From NCBI GenBank assembly GCA_947165425.1, contig CAMVAJ010000009.1, positions 1 through 52,831 on the forward strand: a DNA stretch of 52,831 nucleotides, given 5' to 3'. Origin of the DNA: an uncultured Clostridia bacterium. GTDB lineage: Bacteria > Bacillota > Clostridia > Christensenellales > Aristaeellaceae. Position 1 is the stretch's first letter; the number at the start of each line of letters is the position of its first letter. The position numbers and the translations under genes were made by a program. Below are positions 42,981 through 50,759 of the stretch, one piece after another. Under the pieces are notes generated by a model, which saw nothing but the letters and a program-made list of their open reading frames with translations, had not been told where the DNA came from and did not search any database.

Positions 42981-45900
42981 TCAGACCAGCTGTACCGCGG
43001 CGCTGGTCTTGTCCTGGATAAAGCTCGCGCTCACCGTCACGTTCGCGGCGGGCATGATAAAGCGGTACGCGCCAGTCTCCGCGTCGGGCAGGAGCGTCTC
43101 CGCTTTGCCGCCGTCAGGGGTCACGGTCAGGCTGGCCAGAATGTAGTTTTCTTCCGCCTCCGCCGTTAGGGTGACGGGGTCGCCGGCGTTGCAGGACGCC
43201 GGATTGGTCGTGACCGTCCCGTGCTCGATGCCCTCCGGAACCGTGACGGTATACACAGCCGCGACAGCCAGATACAGCTTGCCGTTTTCATAGGTCACCG
43301 TGTACGCGTTGACATCGCTTGCGATCTGGGGAAGCTCGCCGGTGACGCCCGAGATGATGACCACGGGGGTGCCGGCCGTAGGCGCGACCGAGCAGGAGAC
43401 GCCGATCCGGCTGTCCTCCGTCAGGTCCTCGGCTATGATGGTCGGAAGCTTATTGCTGTCTTTGTTGATATACAGATTGTTTGCGCCGGTCTTCGTGCTG
43501 GTGTTGCCCGTGATCACAGGGGAGCCGTCGAGGCGCAGCGTGCTTTCTCCTCGGGCATAGATTCCGCCACCCTTGTCGTTCGCCGTGTTGCCCGTGACAG
43601 AACCGCCGCTCAGGTTCAGCGTGCCGTTGCTCCAGATGCCGCCGCCGTTCTGTCCGCTGGTGTTGCCCGAGATCGTGCCGCCGCTCAGGTTCATGGTGCC
43701 GTAGTTCACCACCGCGCCACCGCCGCCGCCTCCGCAGGTGTTGCCGCTGATGGAGCCGCCGGTCATGGTGAAGGTGGCGCCGGCCGCGTTGCGCACCCCG
43801 CCGGCGCTGCTGGCCGCCCGGTTGCCGGAGATGGTTCCGCTGTCCAGGATCAGGATGCCGCTGTTGGTGATCCCGCCGCCGTCGATGCCGCCGGCGTTGA
43901 ATCCGCCCGTGATGACGCCGCCGCCGACGCTGTCCATGATGGCCAAGGTGCCGTAGTTCGCGATCACCTGGCCGTAGGCCGTGCCCGTGGTGAGCCCGCG
44001 GTTCAGCTCGCAGCCGTTCAGATCCAGGACGATGGATTGACCGGCAGGAATGTGCAGGGCGCTGTCGTAAACGCTGGCGACCGTATCGCCGGCGAGCTGA
44101 ATGACCGTGCCGCTGTCCGCCGCGTTGACCGCGGCCTGCAGGTCCGACCAGTTGTTGCGCCAGGTGGCGGTGAGGGTGGTCTCCGCGTCAAAGCGCTGCT
44201 CTCCTCCGGCAGGCAGGATGGTCTCCGTCTCGCCCAGTCTCCAGCCCGCAAACTCGTAGCCGGCATATTCAAACAGGCAGTCCGCCGGCACATAAGCGCC
44301 GTTGGGGACGCAGGTTTCATCGGACATGGCCCCGGTGGCATGATCGCTTCCGGGGAGATAGTGGATCGTCACCATGGCGCCCGCGTAGCCGCAAATGGTG
44401 CAGGTTCCGTCGTGATAGGCGTGGCCTTCCGCCTCCATCGGAGCGTTGCAGTAAACGCATCTGGCGGCGTGGGTGTCTTTTGTGATCACGAAGGTCGCGG
44501 AGGCTTCGTGCTCTGCGCAGGCTTCGATCCGGGCGTAGCGGCTGCGGCAAGCTTGGACGCGCTTGCCCGCCTCCCGGAGCGTCGCGCTGGAACCCGAGGA
44601 ATTGCCGCCGGCCGTCACCCGCATGGCATCCCCTAACCTGAGGGTGCCCTCATCGTCGCCGTCGTCTCCATGGCCGATCCCCTGCGCGCCGGATTCGGCC
44701 GAGACAATGACCGTGCCGCCGGTGATCTCAATGGTGCCATTGCACTCACCGCCGCCCCCGGCAACCGCCTCACACCCTGCGCCGATACCGGCACCCCCAT
44801 CTTTGGAGCTGGCAGTGACAAGCCCACCGTTGATCCTGATGGTGCCGTCGCAGTTATCCTCAAATCCAGAGCCGATCCCCGCGCCTTTGTCTGCGCTGGC
44901 GGCCACTGTACCGCCGGAGATGGTGATGACGCCCTTGAACGCCGCGAGTTCGCCGGAGCCGATCCCCGCGCCTCTTTTTCCCACAGCCAGCACATCCCCG
45001 CCGGTAACGGTAATGCTGCCGGAGCAATCGCGCTTGTATCCGCTGCCGATCGCGGCTCCGTTTTCCTGGGCATAGGCTTTGACCACGCCGCCGGAGATGA
45101 CAATGCTGTCCACGTCGGCGTCATAGCCGCCGCCAATGGCGGCCCCGTAGGTGATGGATTCGCCGGCGTAGGCTGTGACGACACCGCCGCCAATGCTGAT
45201 CTTTCCGGAGAATCCATTGACGCCGCCGCCAATGCCCGCGCTGTATTCGCCGCCATGCGCAGTCACACGCCCGCCGGAGATGGTGACCGTGCCGCCGCCG
45301 CGTTTGTACCCGCCGCCGATGCCTGCGGCAGCGAACCCGCCCGTGCTGTTCACGGTACCGCCATAGACGGTGATCGCACCGCCGGTGCCCTCGGTGCCGC
45401 CGCCGATGCCCGCGCCTTTTTCACCGCCGGTGGCGGTCACCGTGCCGCCGTGGATCGTGATGGCGCCGCCGTCCCGGTCCTCACCGCCGCCGATGCCGGC
45501 GGCATTGCCGCCGCCGGTGGCGGTGACCGTGCCGCCATAGATCTCGATCCGGCCGCAGTCGCCGGGGCTGTTCTGCTGGCCCTTGCCGATGCCCGCACCG
45601 CTGGAGCCGCCCTGAGCGGTGACGTTGCCGTCATAGATCACGATGTTCTCGTAGCCGCTTGAATGGTTGCCGCCGCCGATGCCCGCGGCATTCGTGCCGC
45701 CCTTGGCGTCGATGACGCCGCCGTGAATGTAGAGGCTTCCGGCGACCGTGTCCGCCATGCCGCCGATACCGGGGCCGCTGCTCGGCTTGGCGATCAGTTT
45801 GCCCGTGCCCTTGCTTTGGCCGTAGATGGACAGACTGCTGCCCTTCTTGATATAGACCCCGTCCCCCGCGGTCAGCTTCGCGCCGTCGCAGAGGATCAGG

Positions 45901-46751
45901 TGCACATCGCCGGTGATCCGGAGCGTGGTCTTTTTGCTGAGCGTCACATTGCCGCGCGCGATATACCAGCCGGAGCTGAGGTCATACCAGGTGGCGCTGC
46001 TGTTTGTGAGCAGCTGATAGTCTGTGCGGGTCAGTTCGCCCTGGGAGACACCGCTGCTGTTATAGCTGAGATAGGGGACCTCGGGATGACCGGCGTACAC
46101 ATTCACGTGGATCTGTTCCGCGGGCATGGCGAAGCTGCCGGTGGCCACACCGTTCTCATCCACGGTGAAATCGAAGTCCGTCACTGCGCTGGACATGGTA
46201 TTGTAGTACATCCGCATGACGTCATATCCGTTTTCGGGCACGGCGGTCACGGTCACCGTCTCGCCGGCCATGGCCTCCACCTCCAGGCCGCTCTGCCCGC
46301 CGGCTGTTTGAAGCGTGAAACTCCGGCAGTTGGTCTTGAACAGGCTGGCGGTCAGCGGGTAGTAGATGTCGCCCTCCTGCCGCATGATGATCGTGAGATG
46401 CACGTCCGCCGCCGGCATGGGGAAGCCGCACATGGTGGTGGTGTTCCCGACGTCCAGCACAAATTCCTCCGCATAGGGTTCGCCGTCGAGCGTATAGGTG
46501 CACTCGACCCTGGACACCACGTAGCCCGTCAGCGGCGCCACTTCGAGCGTGACATTGGTCCCCGCCTCCACGCCGTAGAGGTTCCCCGTGGTGTCATAGT
46601 GCGTGGTACTGGCCGCCACGGTGACCGCCGTGCACGTTCCTTCCGGGAACATCGTGGTGATGTTGTACTGATCCGCCATCGCCCCCGCGCACAGCAGCAA
46701 GGCGAAGAGGCACAGGGTCAGGGCAAGCCAGAGCTTCAGACGCGTTTTCAT
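42981..46751 (-). CDS. Giant exported beta-solenoid surface protein, interrupted by UGA at codon 1257
   Basis: The first 1,256 codons include a signal peptide (residues 1-27), two or three InlB/Flg-type bacterial repeats, a carbohydrate-binding-like beta-solenoid built from about a dozen GG-rich repeats (IYGGTVTATGGGNAAGIGGG), a zinc-knuckle-like CEHEASATF...CVYCNAPMEAEGHAYHDGTC stretch, a Flg_new repeat (GYEFAGWRLGETETI) and a second GGxI solenoid (GGTISGNTSGQNGGGIWSNG). The frame meets UGA where a CnaB domain should have its conserved tryptophan (QLV-stop-NDDG). The ATG at 46751 is supported by the signal peptide and an AAGGGG site. The promoter is at 46804-46832. The intact gene would encode 1,869 residues. 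It probably binds glycans or host surfaces. Confidence 0.8.
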   Translation of the reverse strand: MKTRLKLWLALTLCLFALLLCAGAMADQYNITTMFPEGTCTAVTVAASTTHYDTTGNLYGVEAGTNVTLEVAPLTGYVVSRVECTYTLDGEPYAEEFVLDVGNTTTMCGFPMPAADVHLTIIMRQEGDIYYPLTASLFKTNCRSFTLQTAGGQSGLEVEAMAGETVTVTAVPENGYDVMRMYYNTMSSAVTDFDFTVDENGVATGSFAMPAEQIHVNVYAGHPEVPYLSYNSSGVSQGELTRTDYQLLTNSSATWYDLSSGWYIARGNVTLSKKTTLRITGDVHLILCDGAKLTAGDGVYIKKGSSLSIYGQSKGTGKLIAKPSSGPGIGGMADTVAGSLYIHGGVIDAKGGTNAAGIGGGNHSSGYENIVIYDGNVTAQGGSSGAGIGKGQQNSPGDCGRIEIYGGTVTATGGGNAAGIGGGEDRDGGAITIHGGTVTATGGEKGAGIGGGTEGTGGAITVYGGTVNSTGGFAAAGIGGGYKRGGGTVTISGGRVTAHGGEYSAGIGGGVNGFSGKISIGGGVVTAYAGESITYGAAIGGGYDADVDSIVISGGVVKAYAQENGAAIGSGYKRDCSGSITVTGGDVLAVGKRGAGIGSGELAAFKGVITISGGTVAASADKGAGIGSGFEDNCDGTIRINGGLVTASSKDGGAGIGAGCEAVAGGGGECNGTIEITGGTVIVSAESGAQGIGHGDDGDDEGTLRLGDAMRVTAGGNSSGSSATLREAGKRVQACRSRYARIEACAEHEASATFVITKDTHAARCVYCNAPMEAEGHAYHDGTCTICGYAGAMVTIHYLPGSDHATGAMSDETCVPNGAYVPADCLFEYAGYEFAGWRLGETETILPAGGEQRFDAETTLTATWRNNWSDLQAAVNAADSGTVIQLAGDTVASVYDSALHIPAGQSIVLDLNGCELNRGLTTGTAYGQVIANYGTLAIMDSVGGGVITGGFNAGGIDGGGITNSGILILDSGTISGNRAASSAGGVRNAAGATFTMTGGSISGNTCGGGGGGAVVNYGTMNLSGGTISGNTSGQNGGGIWSNGTLNLSGGSVTGNTANDKGGGIYARGESTLRLDGSPVITGNTSTKTGANNLYINKDSNKLPTIIAEDLTEDSRIGVSCSVAPTAGTPVVIISGVTGELPQIASDVNAYTVTYENGKLYLAVAAVYTVTVPEGIEHGTVTTNPASCNAGDPVTLTAEAEENYILASLTVTPDGGKAETLLPDAETGAYRFIMPAANVTVSASFIQDKTSAAVQLV
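44640..45780 (-). repeat. Tandem GIGGG solenoid repeats inside the surface protein gene
   Basis: About a dozen imperfect units of roughly 75-90 bases encode GAGIGGG followed by a beta strand such as GAITIHGGTVTATGG. They are coding repeats, not CRISPR or satellite DNA. Neighbouring units near 45240-45560 are the most alike, suggesting recent duplication. Confidence 0.7.
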
Positions 46752-46803
46752 GGATGGAATCCCCTTCCACTCATCATACCGGGCAACAATAACAACCCCA
46801 AAT

Positions 46804-46832
46804 ATTATACCAGTTTTCAGGACGGACGACAA
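46804..46832 (-). promoter_or_regulatory. Promoter of the giant surface protein gene
   Basis: On the minus strand TTGTCG (46832-46827), a 17-base spacer and TATAAT (46809-46804), leading into the leader before the ATG at 46751. Confidence 0.6.
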
Positions 46833-46966
46833 GCTGTCCCGCGTGAAAGACGGGCTTTGTCTTTGTTTGTGTTTTGTGCGTTGACATTTTTCATACGTCG
46901 CGCTGGGGAGAGAGGTGGCAGCAGAAACACGAAAATTTCATACTTTTCATCAATTTGTCATCAAAA

Positions 46967-46984
46967 ATAGTCCGAGTGGACTAT
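46967..46984. promoter_or_regulatory. Palindrome upstream of the LuxR-type regulator gene
   Basis: ATAGTCC (46967-46973) and GGACTAT (46978-46984) are perfect arms around GAGT. The element lies in the 356-base divergent gap (46752-47107), about 120 bases before the regulator. I see no other copy in the window. It may be the regulator's own binding site. The gap also contains a TTGACA at 46881 without a good -10 and no gene. Confidence 0.4.
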
Positions 46985-47107
46985 AGACAGCCTCTATTAT
47001 TTTGTTATCATTTAGATGGATGAGTATGGAAATCGGGCGCGCTGTCTTTTTGTTGCGCAGCGGCCGTTTTCCCGGAAAAATAAATTCGTATCATTTGAAA
47101 GCGGGTG

Positions 47108-47788
47108 ATGTGTTTGGGGGCGCGCGTCCGGGTCGTCGTGGTGGACGACCAATATCTGGCCCGTGGATTCTTTGAGAACACCGTGCACATGGCGGATGGG
47201 TACGAGCTGGCGGCGTCCTTCTCCGGTGCGGAGCAGGCCATCGTCTTCTGCGACGAGCATCCGGTGGACCTGGTGATCATGGACGTGCTGATGCGGCACG
47301 GGCTGGACGGCCTCACCTGCGCCCGAAGCATCAAGGCCAGCCACCCGGAGATCAGGATCATCCTCACCACCTCCACGGCGGAGGCCGAGTGGATCGGCAA
47401 GTCCAAGAAGGCCGGGATCGACAGCTTCTGGTTCAAGGAGTACTCCAAGGACTCCCTGAACAACGTCATGGACCGCACGGTGCGGGGCGAATCGGTCTAT
47501 CCGGACAGCCCGCCCAACCCGGAGTTCGGCGACGCCTGGAAAGAGGATCTGACCGATCGGGAGCTGGAGGTGCTCCGGGAGCTGACCCGCAACTACACCA
47601 ACGATGAGATCGCCCAGCGGCTGCACATTTCCGTCAACACCGTGCGCAATCATGTGCAGAACATGCTGGAAAAAACAGGCTTCCGAAGCCGGATCGACCT
47701 GGCGGTGAACGCCAAGGTCCTGGGCCTGGTCGTGCATGAGGAAGACCGCACCGAGAACAGACCACCCAAAGGAGGAGACAGAACATGA
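47108..47788 (+). CDS. NarL/LuxR-type response regulator
   Basis: The product has 226 residues. The receiver domain has VVVDDQ, phosphoacceptor D in LVIMDVLMRHG and the lysine in FWFKEYSKD. The LuxR helix-turn-helix is residues 147-205 (LTDRELEVLRELTRNYTNDE, then HISVNTVRNHVQNML). An ATG at 47108 and a GTG at 47105 are both possible starts. Its natural partners would be the sensor pair at 33004-35897, although 11 kb away. The stop overlaps the next gene by ATGA at 47785-47788, linking it to a leucine-rich repeat surface protein. It is divergent from the giant surface gene, which it may control. Confidence 0.88.
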   Translation: MCLGARVRVVVVDDQYLARGFFENTVHMADGYELAASFSGAEQAIVFCDEHPVDLVIMDVLMRHGLDGLTCARSIKASHPEIRIILTTSTAEAEWIGKSKKAGIDSFWFKEYSKDSLNNVMDRTVRGESVYPDSPPNPEFGDAWKEDLTDRELEVLRELTRNYTNDEIAQRLHISVNTVRNHVQNMLEKTGFRSRIDLAVNAKVLGLVVHEEDRTENRPPKGGDRT

Positions 47789-48269
47789 AGCGGAGACTAT
47801 GGATCATCCTGGCCTGGCGGCGCTGATCGCGGCGCTGTGGTGCGGGTCGGCCTCGGCGGTTGTCGTCAGTGGGCCATGCGGCGGGATAAAAACTGGTGCG
47901 TTTATGGGCTGTGGTTTGAGCAACGCCACCATCTGGAATCCTGACTTAAGTTACAGCGCCGCCGTATTCGACAGCTGCGACCCCGCCATGACGCTCCGCA
48001 GCTGGGCTGGCTCCACAACGGAGGTCTACGCCTCGGGCACCTTCAACTTCGAGCCACTGGCCCTCGCGCCGGACTTCATCCTGCCCTCCGCGCTGACCTC
48101 CATCGAGATGGAAGCCTTCGTGGGCATCTCCGCCAAGGCCATGCTGATCCCGAGGGGAATCTCGTCCATCACCGGCAACCCCTTCGCGGGCAGCAGCGTG
48201 GAGTACATCTACGGCTTCCCCGGCACCATGGCGGAGAACCTGGTGAATCAGTATCATTCCCAGTTCTAG
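47785..48269 (+). pseudogene. Leucine-rich repeat surface protein with a frameshifted signal peptide
   Basis: The ATG at 47785 has AAAGGAGGAG upstream and overlaps the regulator stop. It reads MKRRLWIILAWRR and ends at a TGA near 47824. The frame that continues the signal peptide, GLAALIAALWCGSASA, is one base out, so a single indel near 47810 breaks the gene. Beyond it the frame runs to 48269 and encodes LRR_5-like sequence (LPSALTSIEMEAFVGISAKA, IPRGISSITGNPFAGSSVEY) ending in YIYGFPGTMAENLVNQYHSQF-like tail residues. With no other start, the protein is not exported as it stands. Repairing one base would give about 160 residues. Confidence 0.65.
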
Positions 48270-48366
48270 TTCATCCCCCTGACGAATGCCTGGTACAGCA
48301 GGCTGACCCATTGATTCGCTTTGAACCCAAAAAAGAATGGGCCGGAGCCCGGCCCTTCCGGCGACG

Positions 48367-48397
48367 CCCTCCCCGGTTTGCCGGGGAGGGTTTGGTT
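48367..48397 (+). terminator. Terminator after the leucine-rich repeat gene
   Basis: Perfect arms CCCTCCCCGG (48367-48376) and CCGGGGAGGG (48381-48390), TTTG loop, followed by TTTGGTTT. A GGGCCGG/CCGGCCC hairpin precedes it at about 48339-48355. Confidence 0.8.
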
Positions 48398-48421
48398 TAT
48401 GTGAAGGCATTGCGGGCAGCG

Positions 48422-48792
48422 GACCTCATCCACCGCTGCGGCGGTCCCCCTTCCCCTAAAGGGGAAGGTTGGGCTTTGCACCGTTGCTCAGTGGATAGAT
48501 TCCATCAATGAAGACCCTGCGATTGCTTCCAAAAGGCGCAGTAATCAAAAACCTTCCCCTTCAGGGGAAGGGGGACCATCGCCCTCCGCGGGGCGATGGT
48601 GGATGAGGTTCCTGCACCCGATCAGTTGGCAGGATTGGAAAAGCAAGCTTGTGCTTACGCCAACGGGAAACCTCTCTGTCGCTGCGGCGACATCTCCCCT
48701 TTCAGGGGAGACAAAGGAAAGAGATTACTAAAAACCTTCCCCTTCAGGGGAAGAGGGACCATCGCCCTCCGTGGGTGATGGTGGATGAGGTT
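48422..48792. repeat. Cluster of four short intergenic repeat units in both orientations
   Basis: Units at 48547-48610 and 48729-48792 (direct) share CCTTCCCCTTCAGGGGAAG, then GGACCATCGCCCTCCG, then GATGGTGGATGAGG. A unit at 48422-48470 and a diverged one at 48671-48714 are inverted (CATCCACCGCTGCGGCGG then CTTCCCCTAAAGGGGAAG). Each unit carries two hairpins. They resemble the abundant palindromic intergenic repeats of gut Clostridia that are moved in trans. No transposase is present. Together with flanking DNA they fill the 620-base gap 48270-48889, in which I see no gene. Confidence 0.75.
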
Positions 48793-48833
48793 CTGCACCC
48801 GAGCAGCCGGCAAGGATCGGGAAAACGAGAAAA

Positions 48834-48857
48834 CCGCTGGGAGGGTTTTCCCAGCGG
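48834..48857 (-). terminator. Terminator of the GH3-like remnant
   Basis: The arms CCGCTGGGA and TCCCAGCGG enclose a six-base loop. On the minus strand they are followed by TTTTCTCGTTTT. Confidence 0.75.
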
Positions 48858-48889
48858 CCTCGTGTTGAATGCGAGAAGAGAGAGACGCA

Positions 48890-49177
48890 TCAGGCGTTCT
48901 TGCTGCTCTTCTTGCGATAGTTCAGATAGATCATCGCAGCGCCGGCCAGAATGGCGGCCACGATCAGGGCATCCACAGCATAGAAGATGGTTTTCCAGGG
49001 CGCGGGATCACCGTTTTTGTGCTCCTCGTCGTAAGCCCAGCTGTTGGAGGTCGTATAGAGGATATTCTTGGTGGCCGCGCGCATATACTGCACATTGGAG
49101 GCAGTTGTCTTGTCGGTGACCTGGTTGGGGCCGCCGGCGTAGGTGGACAGCATGGCATCCACACCGTCCTGCAATTT
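48890..49177 (-). pseudogene. 3' remnant of a glycoside hydrolase family 3 (beta-glucosidase-like) gene
   Basis: The frame encodes a typical membrane-anchored GH3 C-terminus: DGVDAMLSTYAGG, the NVQYMRAATKNILYTTSNSW block that ends the catalytic region in clostridial GH3 enzymes, a membrane helix (FYAVDALIVAAILAGAAMIY) and a basic tail. Everything upstream, about 700 residues with the catalytic aspartate, is missing. The homology stops near 49177, where a plus-strand regulator remnant begins. The family assignment is from recalled similarity. Confidence 0.55.
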
Positions 49178-49358
49178 AACCCATGAGGACGCGGATCGGG
49201 TTTTCATGTTCGTGATCCACGGCCTGTACTATGTCAATCGCTCCATGAAATGGGAGAAAAACGATGACTGGTACCGGATGCAGTACCTGGTCAATCAGCT
49301 TTTTTTCTCAGGCCTGGAGGGGCTTCGGGCGCTGCCGGAAGAGTACAGGAAGTCCTGA
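49178..49358 (+). pseudogene. 3' remnant of a TetR-family regulator gene
   Basis: About 60 codons encode a TetR-like C-terminal helix bundle: HEDADRVFMFVIHGLYYVNR and DDWYRMQYLVNQLFFSGLEG. The N-terminal helix-turn-helix is absent and there is no start or ribosome binding site. The 5' break abuts the GH3 remnant on the other strand. Regulator and glucosidase were probably divergent neighbours whose shared promoter and 5' parts were deleted together. Confidence 0.55.
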
Positions 49359-49445
49359 CCGAGGCGAAGCTCAGGCTTAAGCCGACTCTGAAATCGCAGA
49401 ATCTGAATACATGTGGAAATGACACGGATTTGTGATATGACCTGG

Positions 49446-49473
49446 TTGACAGACGAAAAAAGTGCTATATAAT
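49446..49473 (+). promoter_or_regulatory. Strong promoter of the M42 peptidase gene
   Basis: Consensus TTGACA (49446-49451), a 16-base spacer and consensus TATAAT (49468-49473), 36 bases before the ATG at 49509. Both hexamers are perfect. Confidence 0.8.
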
Positions 49474-49508
49474 GAATAACAAAATGAACGCCTGAAAGGA
49501 AATGTTCG

Positions 49509-50552
49509 ATGAAACCATGGAATGAGTATACAGACTTTATCATCGCTCAGACAGAAGCCCTCTTGAAGATCGATTCGCCTACTGGCTATACCGATCACGC
49601 CGCGGCCTGGGTTAAAGCAGCGTTTGAGCAATTGGGCTTTGAGGCTGCCCTTACACATAAAGGCGGCGTCCTCGTTTCCCTCGGCGGGGAGGACAGGGAT
49701 AACGGACTTCTTCTGGAGGCCCATGCCGATACGCTCGGCGGCATGGTGGCGGAGGTTAAATCAAACGGCCGACTTCGCCTGACCAACCTCGGCGGCATGA
49801 ATCCCAATAATGCCGAGACGGAAAATGTGCGCGTCGTCACCAAATTCAACGGCATCTATGAGGGCACCTTCCAGCTGTGCAATGCCTCCGTCCATGTCAA
49901 CGGAGAGTACAATGATACAAAGCGCACCTGGGATTCCTGCGAAGTGGTCCTGGATGAGGATGTGAAGTCCAAAGAAGACACGGAAAAGCTCGGCATTTCC
50001 GTGGGCGACATCGTCTGCTTTGAGCCCAATGTGCGCGTGACGAAGACAGGCTACATCAAGTCCCGCTTTCTGGATGACAAGCTCAGCGTTGGCATCCTGC
50101 TGGGTTTAGCAAAGTATATCCGTGATGAACAGATAACGCCGAGGCGCGCGCTCTATGCGCACATCACGGTCTACGAGGAAGTCGGGCACGGCGGTTCCGG
50201 AAACGTCCCAGCGGGGTGCACCGAAGCCATCTCCGTCGATATGGGCTGCGTTGGCACCGGCCTGACATGCACCGAAAAGCAGGTCTCCATCTGCGCCAAG
50301 GACAGCGGCGGACCCTACAGCTATGCCATCGTCAAAGGCCTGATCGAGGCGGCGAAGGAAAGCGGAGCCGACTATGCCGTTGATATCTACCCGCACTATG
50401 GCAGCGATGTCGAGGCCACGCTCCGCTCCGGCAACGATCTCCGCCATGGACTCATCGGCGCTGGCGTGTACGCCTCCCATGGCTACGAGCGCAGCCACAG
50501 AGACGGCGCGGAGAACGTCCTGAAGCTGCTCTCCGTGTATTCGCTGAGATGA
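49509..50552 (+). CDS. M42 family metallo-aminopeptidase
   Basis: The product has 347 residues, a usual length. Visible metal and catalytic residues include EAHADTLGG (first histidine and aspartate), RFLDDKLSVGILLGL, the EEVGHGGSGN glutamate pair, VDMGCVG, and the late SHGYERSH histidine. M42 enzymes form large tetrahedral complexes that trim short peptides in the cytoplasm. The ATG at 49509 follows AAAGGAAATG. It has its own consensus promoter and appears monocistronic. It is in the same direction as, but separate from, the TetR operon. Confidence 0.9.
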   Translation: MKPWNEYTDFIIAQTEALLKIDSPTGYTDHAAAWVKAAFEQLGFEAALTHKGGVLVSLGGEDRDNGLLLEAHADTLGGMVAEVKSNGRLRLTNLGGMNPNNAETENVRVVTKFNGIYEGTFQLCNASVHVNGEYNDTKRTWDSCEVVLDEDVKSKEDTEKLGISVGDIVCFEPNVRVTKTGYIKSRFLDDKLSVGILLGLAKYIRDEQITPRRALYAHITVYEEVGHGGSGNVPAGCTEAISVDMGCVGTGLTCTEKQVSICAKDSGGPYSYAIVKGLIEAAKESGADYAVDIYPHYGSDVEATLRSGNDLRHGLIGAGVYASHGYERSHRDGAENVLKLLSVYSLR

Positions 50553-50684
50553 ATGAAGCTGTGGCCTGACCATAGCAGAAGATGGGGCCTGTCAGGGTAT
50601 TAGCCTGAAGCCCAGTTTGCCCTTGTGTGATTCCCATCCTGTGCCCAAAAGTTGAGTTATTACAGCGCTGAACCATATTATATA

Positions 50685-50734
50685 TTGACACGATGTCAGT
50701 AATGTGCTATGATTGCCATGATGACACTGTGTCA
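50685..50734 (+). promoter_or_regulatory. Promoter with two TetR-type operators
   Basis: TTGACA (50685-50690), a 17-base spacer and TATGAT (50708-50713). Two perfect inverted repeats TGACA-N3-TGTCA lie at 50686-50698, over the -35, and 50722-50734, just after the start point. They are exactly 36 bases apart. The layout is classic for autorepression by the TetR-family protein encoded next. Confidence 0.75.
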
Positions 50735-50759
50735 GTTTTGATGTTGGGAGGGATATCCC

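Noticed and set aside
42981..42983. Genome-wide reassignment of UGA to Trp or Gly
   Set aside because: Several intact genes in the window end in TGA at their family's expected end and use TGG for tryptophan, so the standard code fits.
44640..45780. Possible CRISPR-like or satellite array
   Set aside because: The periodicity is imperfect and in frame with a protein solenoid. There are no identical repeats with unique spacers.
46881..46910. TTGACA as a promoter for the LuxR-type regulator
   Set aside because: The hexamer is perfect but no -10 follows at 16-18 bases, and it is more than 200 bases from the gene.
43221..46970. Long plus-strand open frames opposite the giant surface gene
   Set aside because: They are alanine- and aspartate-rich shadows produced by the GGC/GCC repeat codons. 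The minus strand has the signal peptide and known repeat domains.
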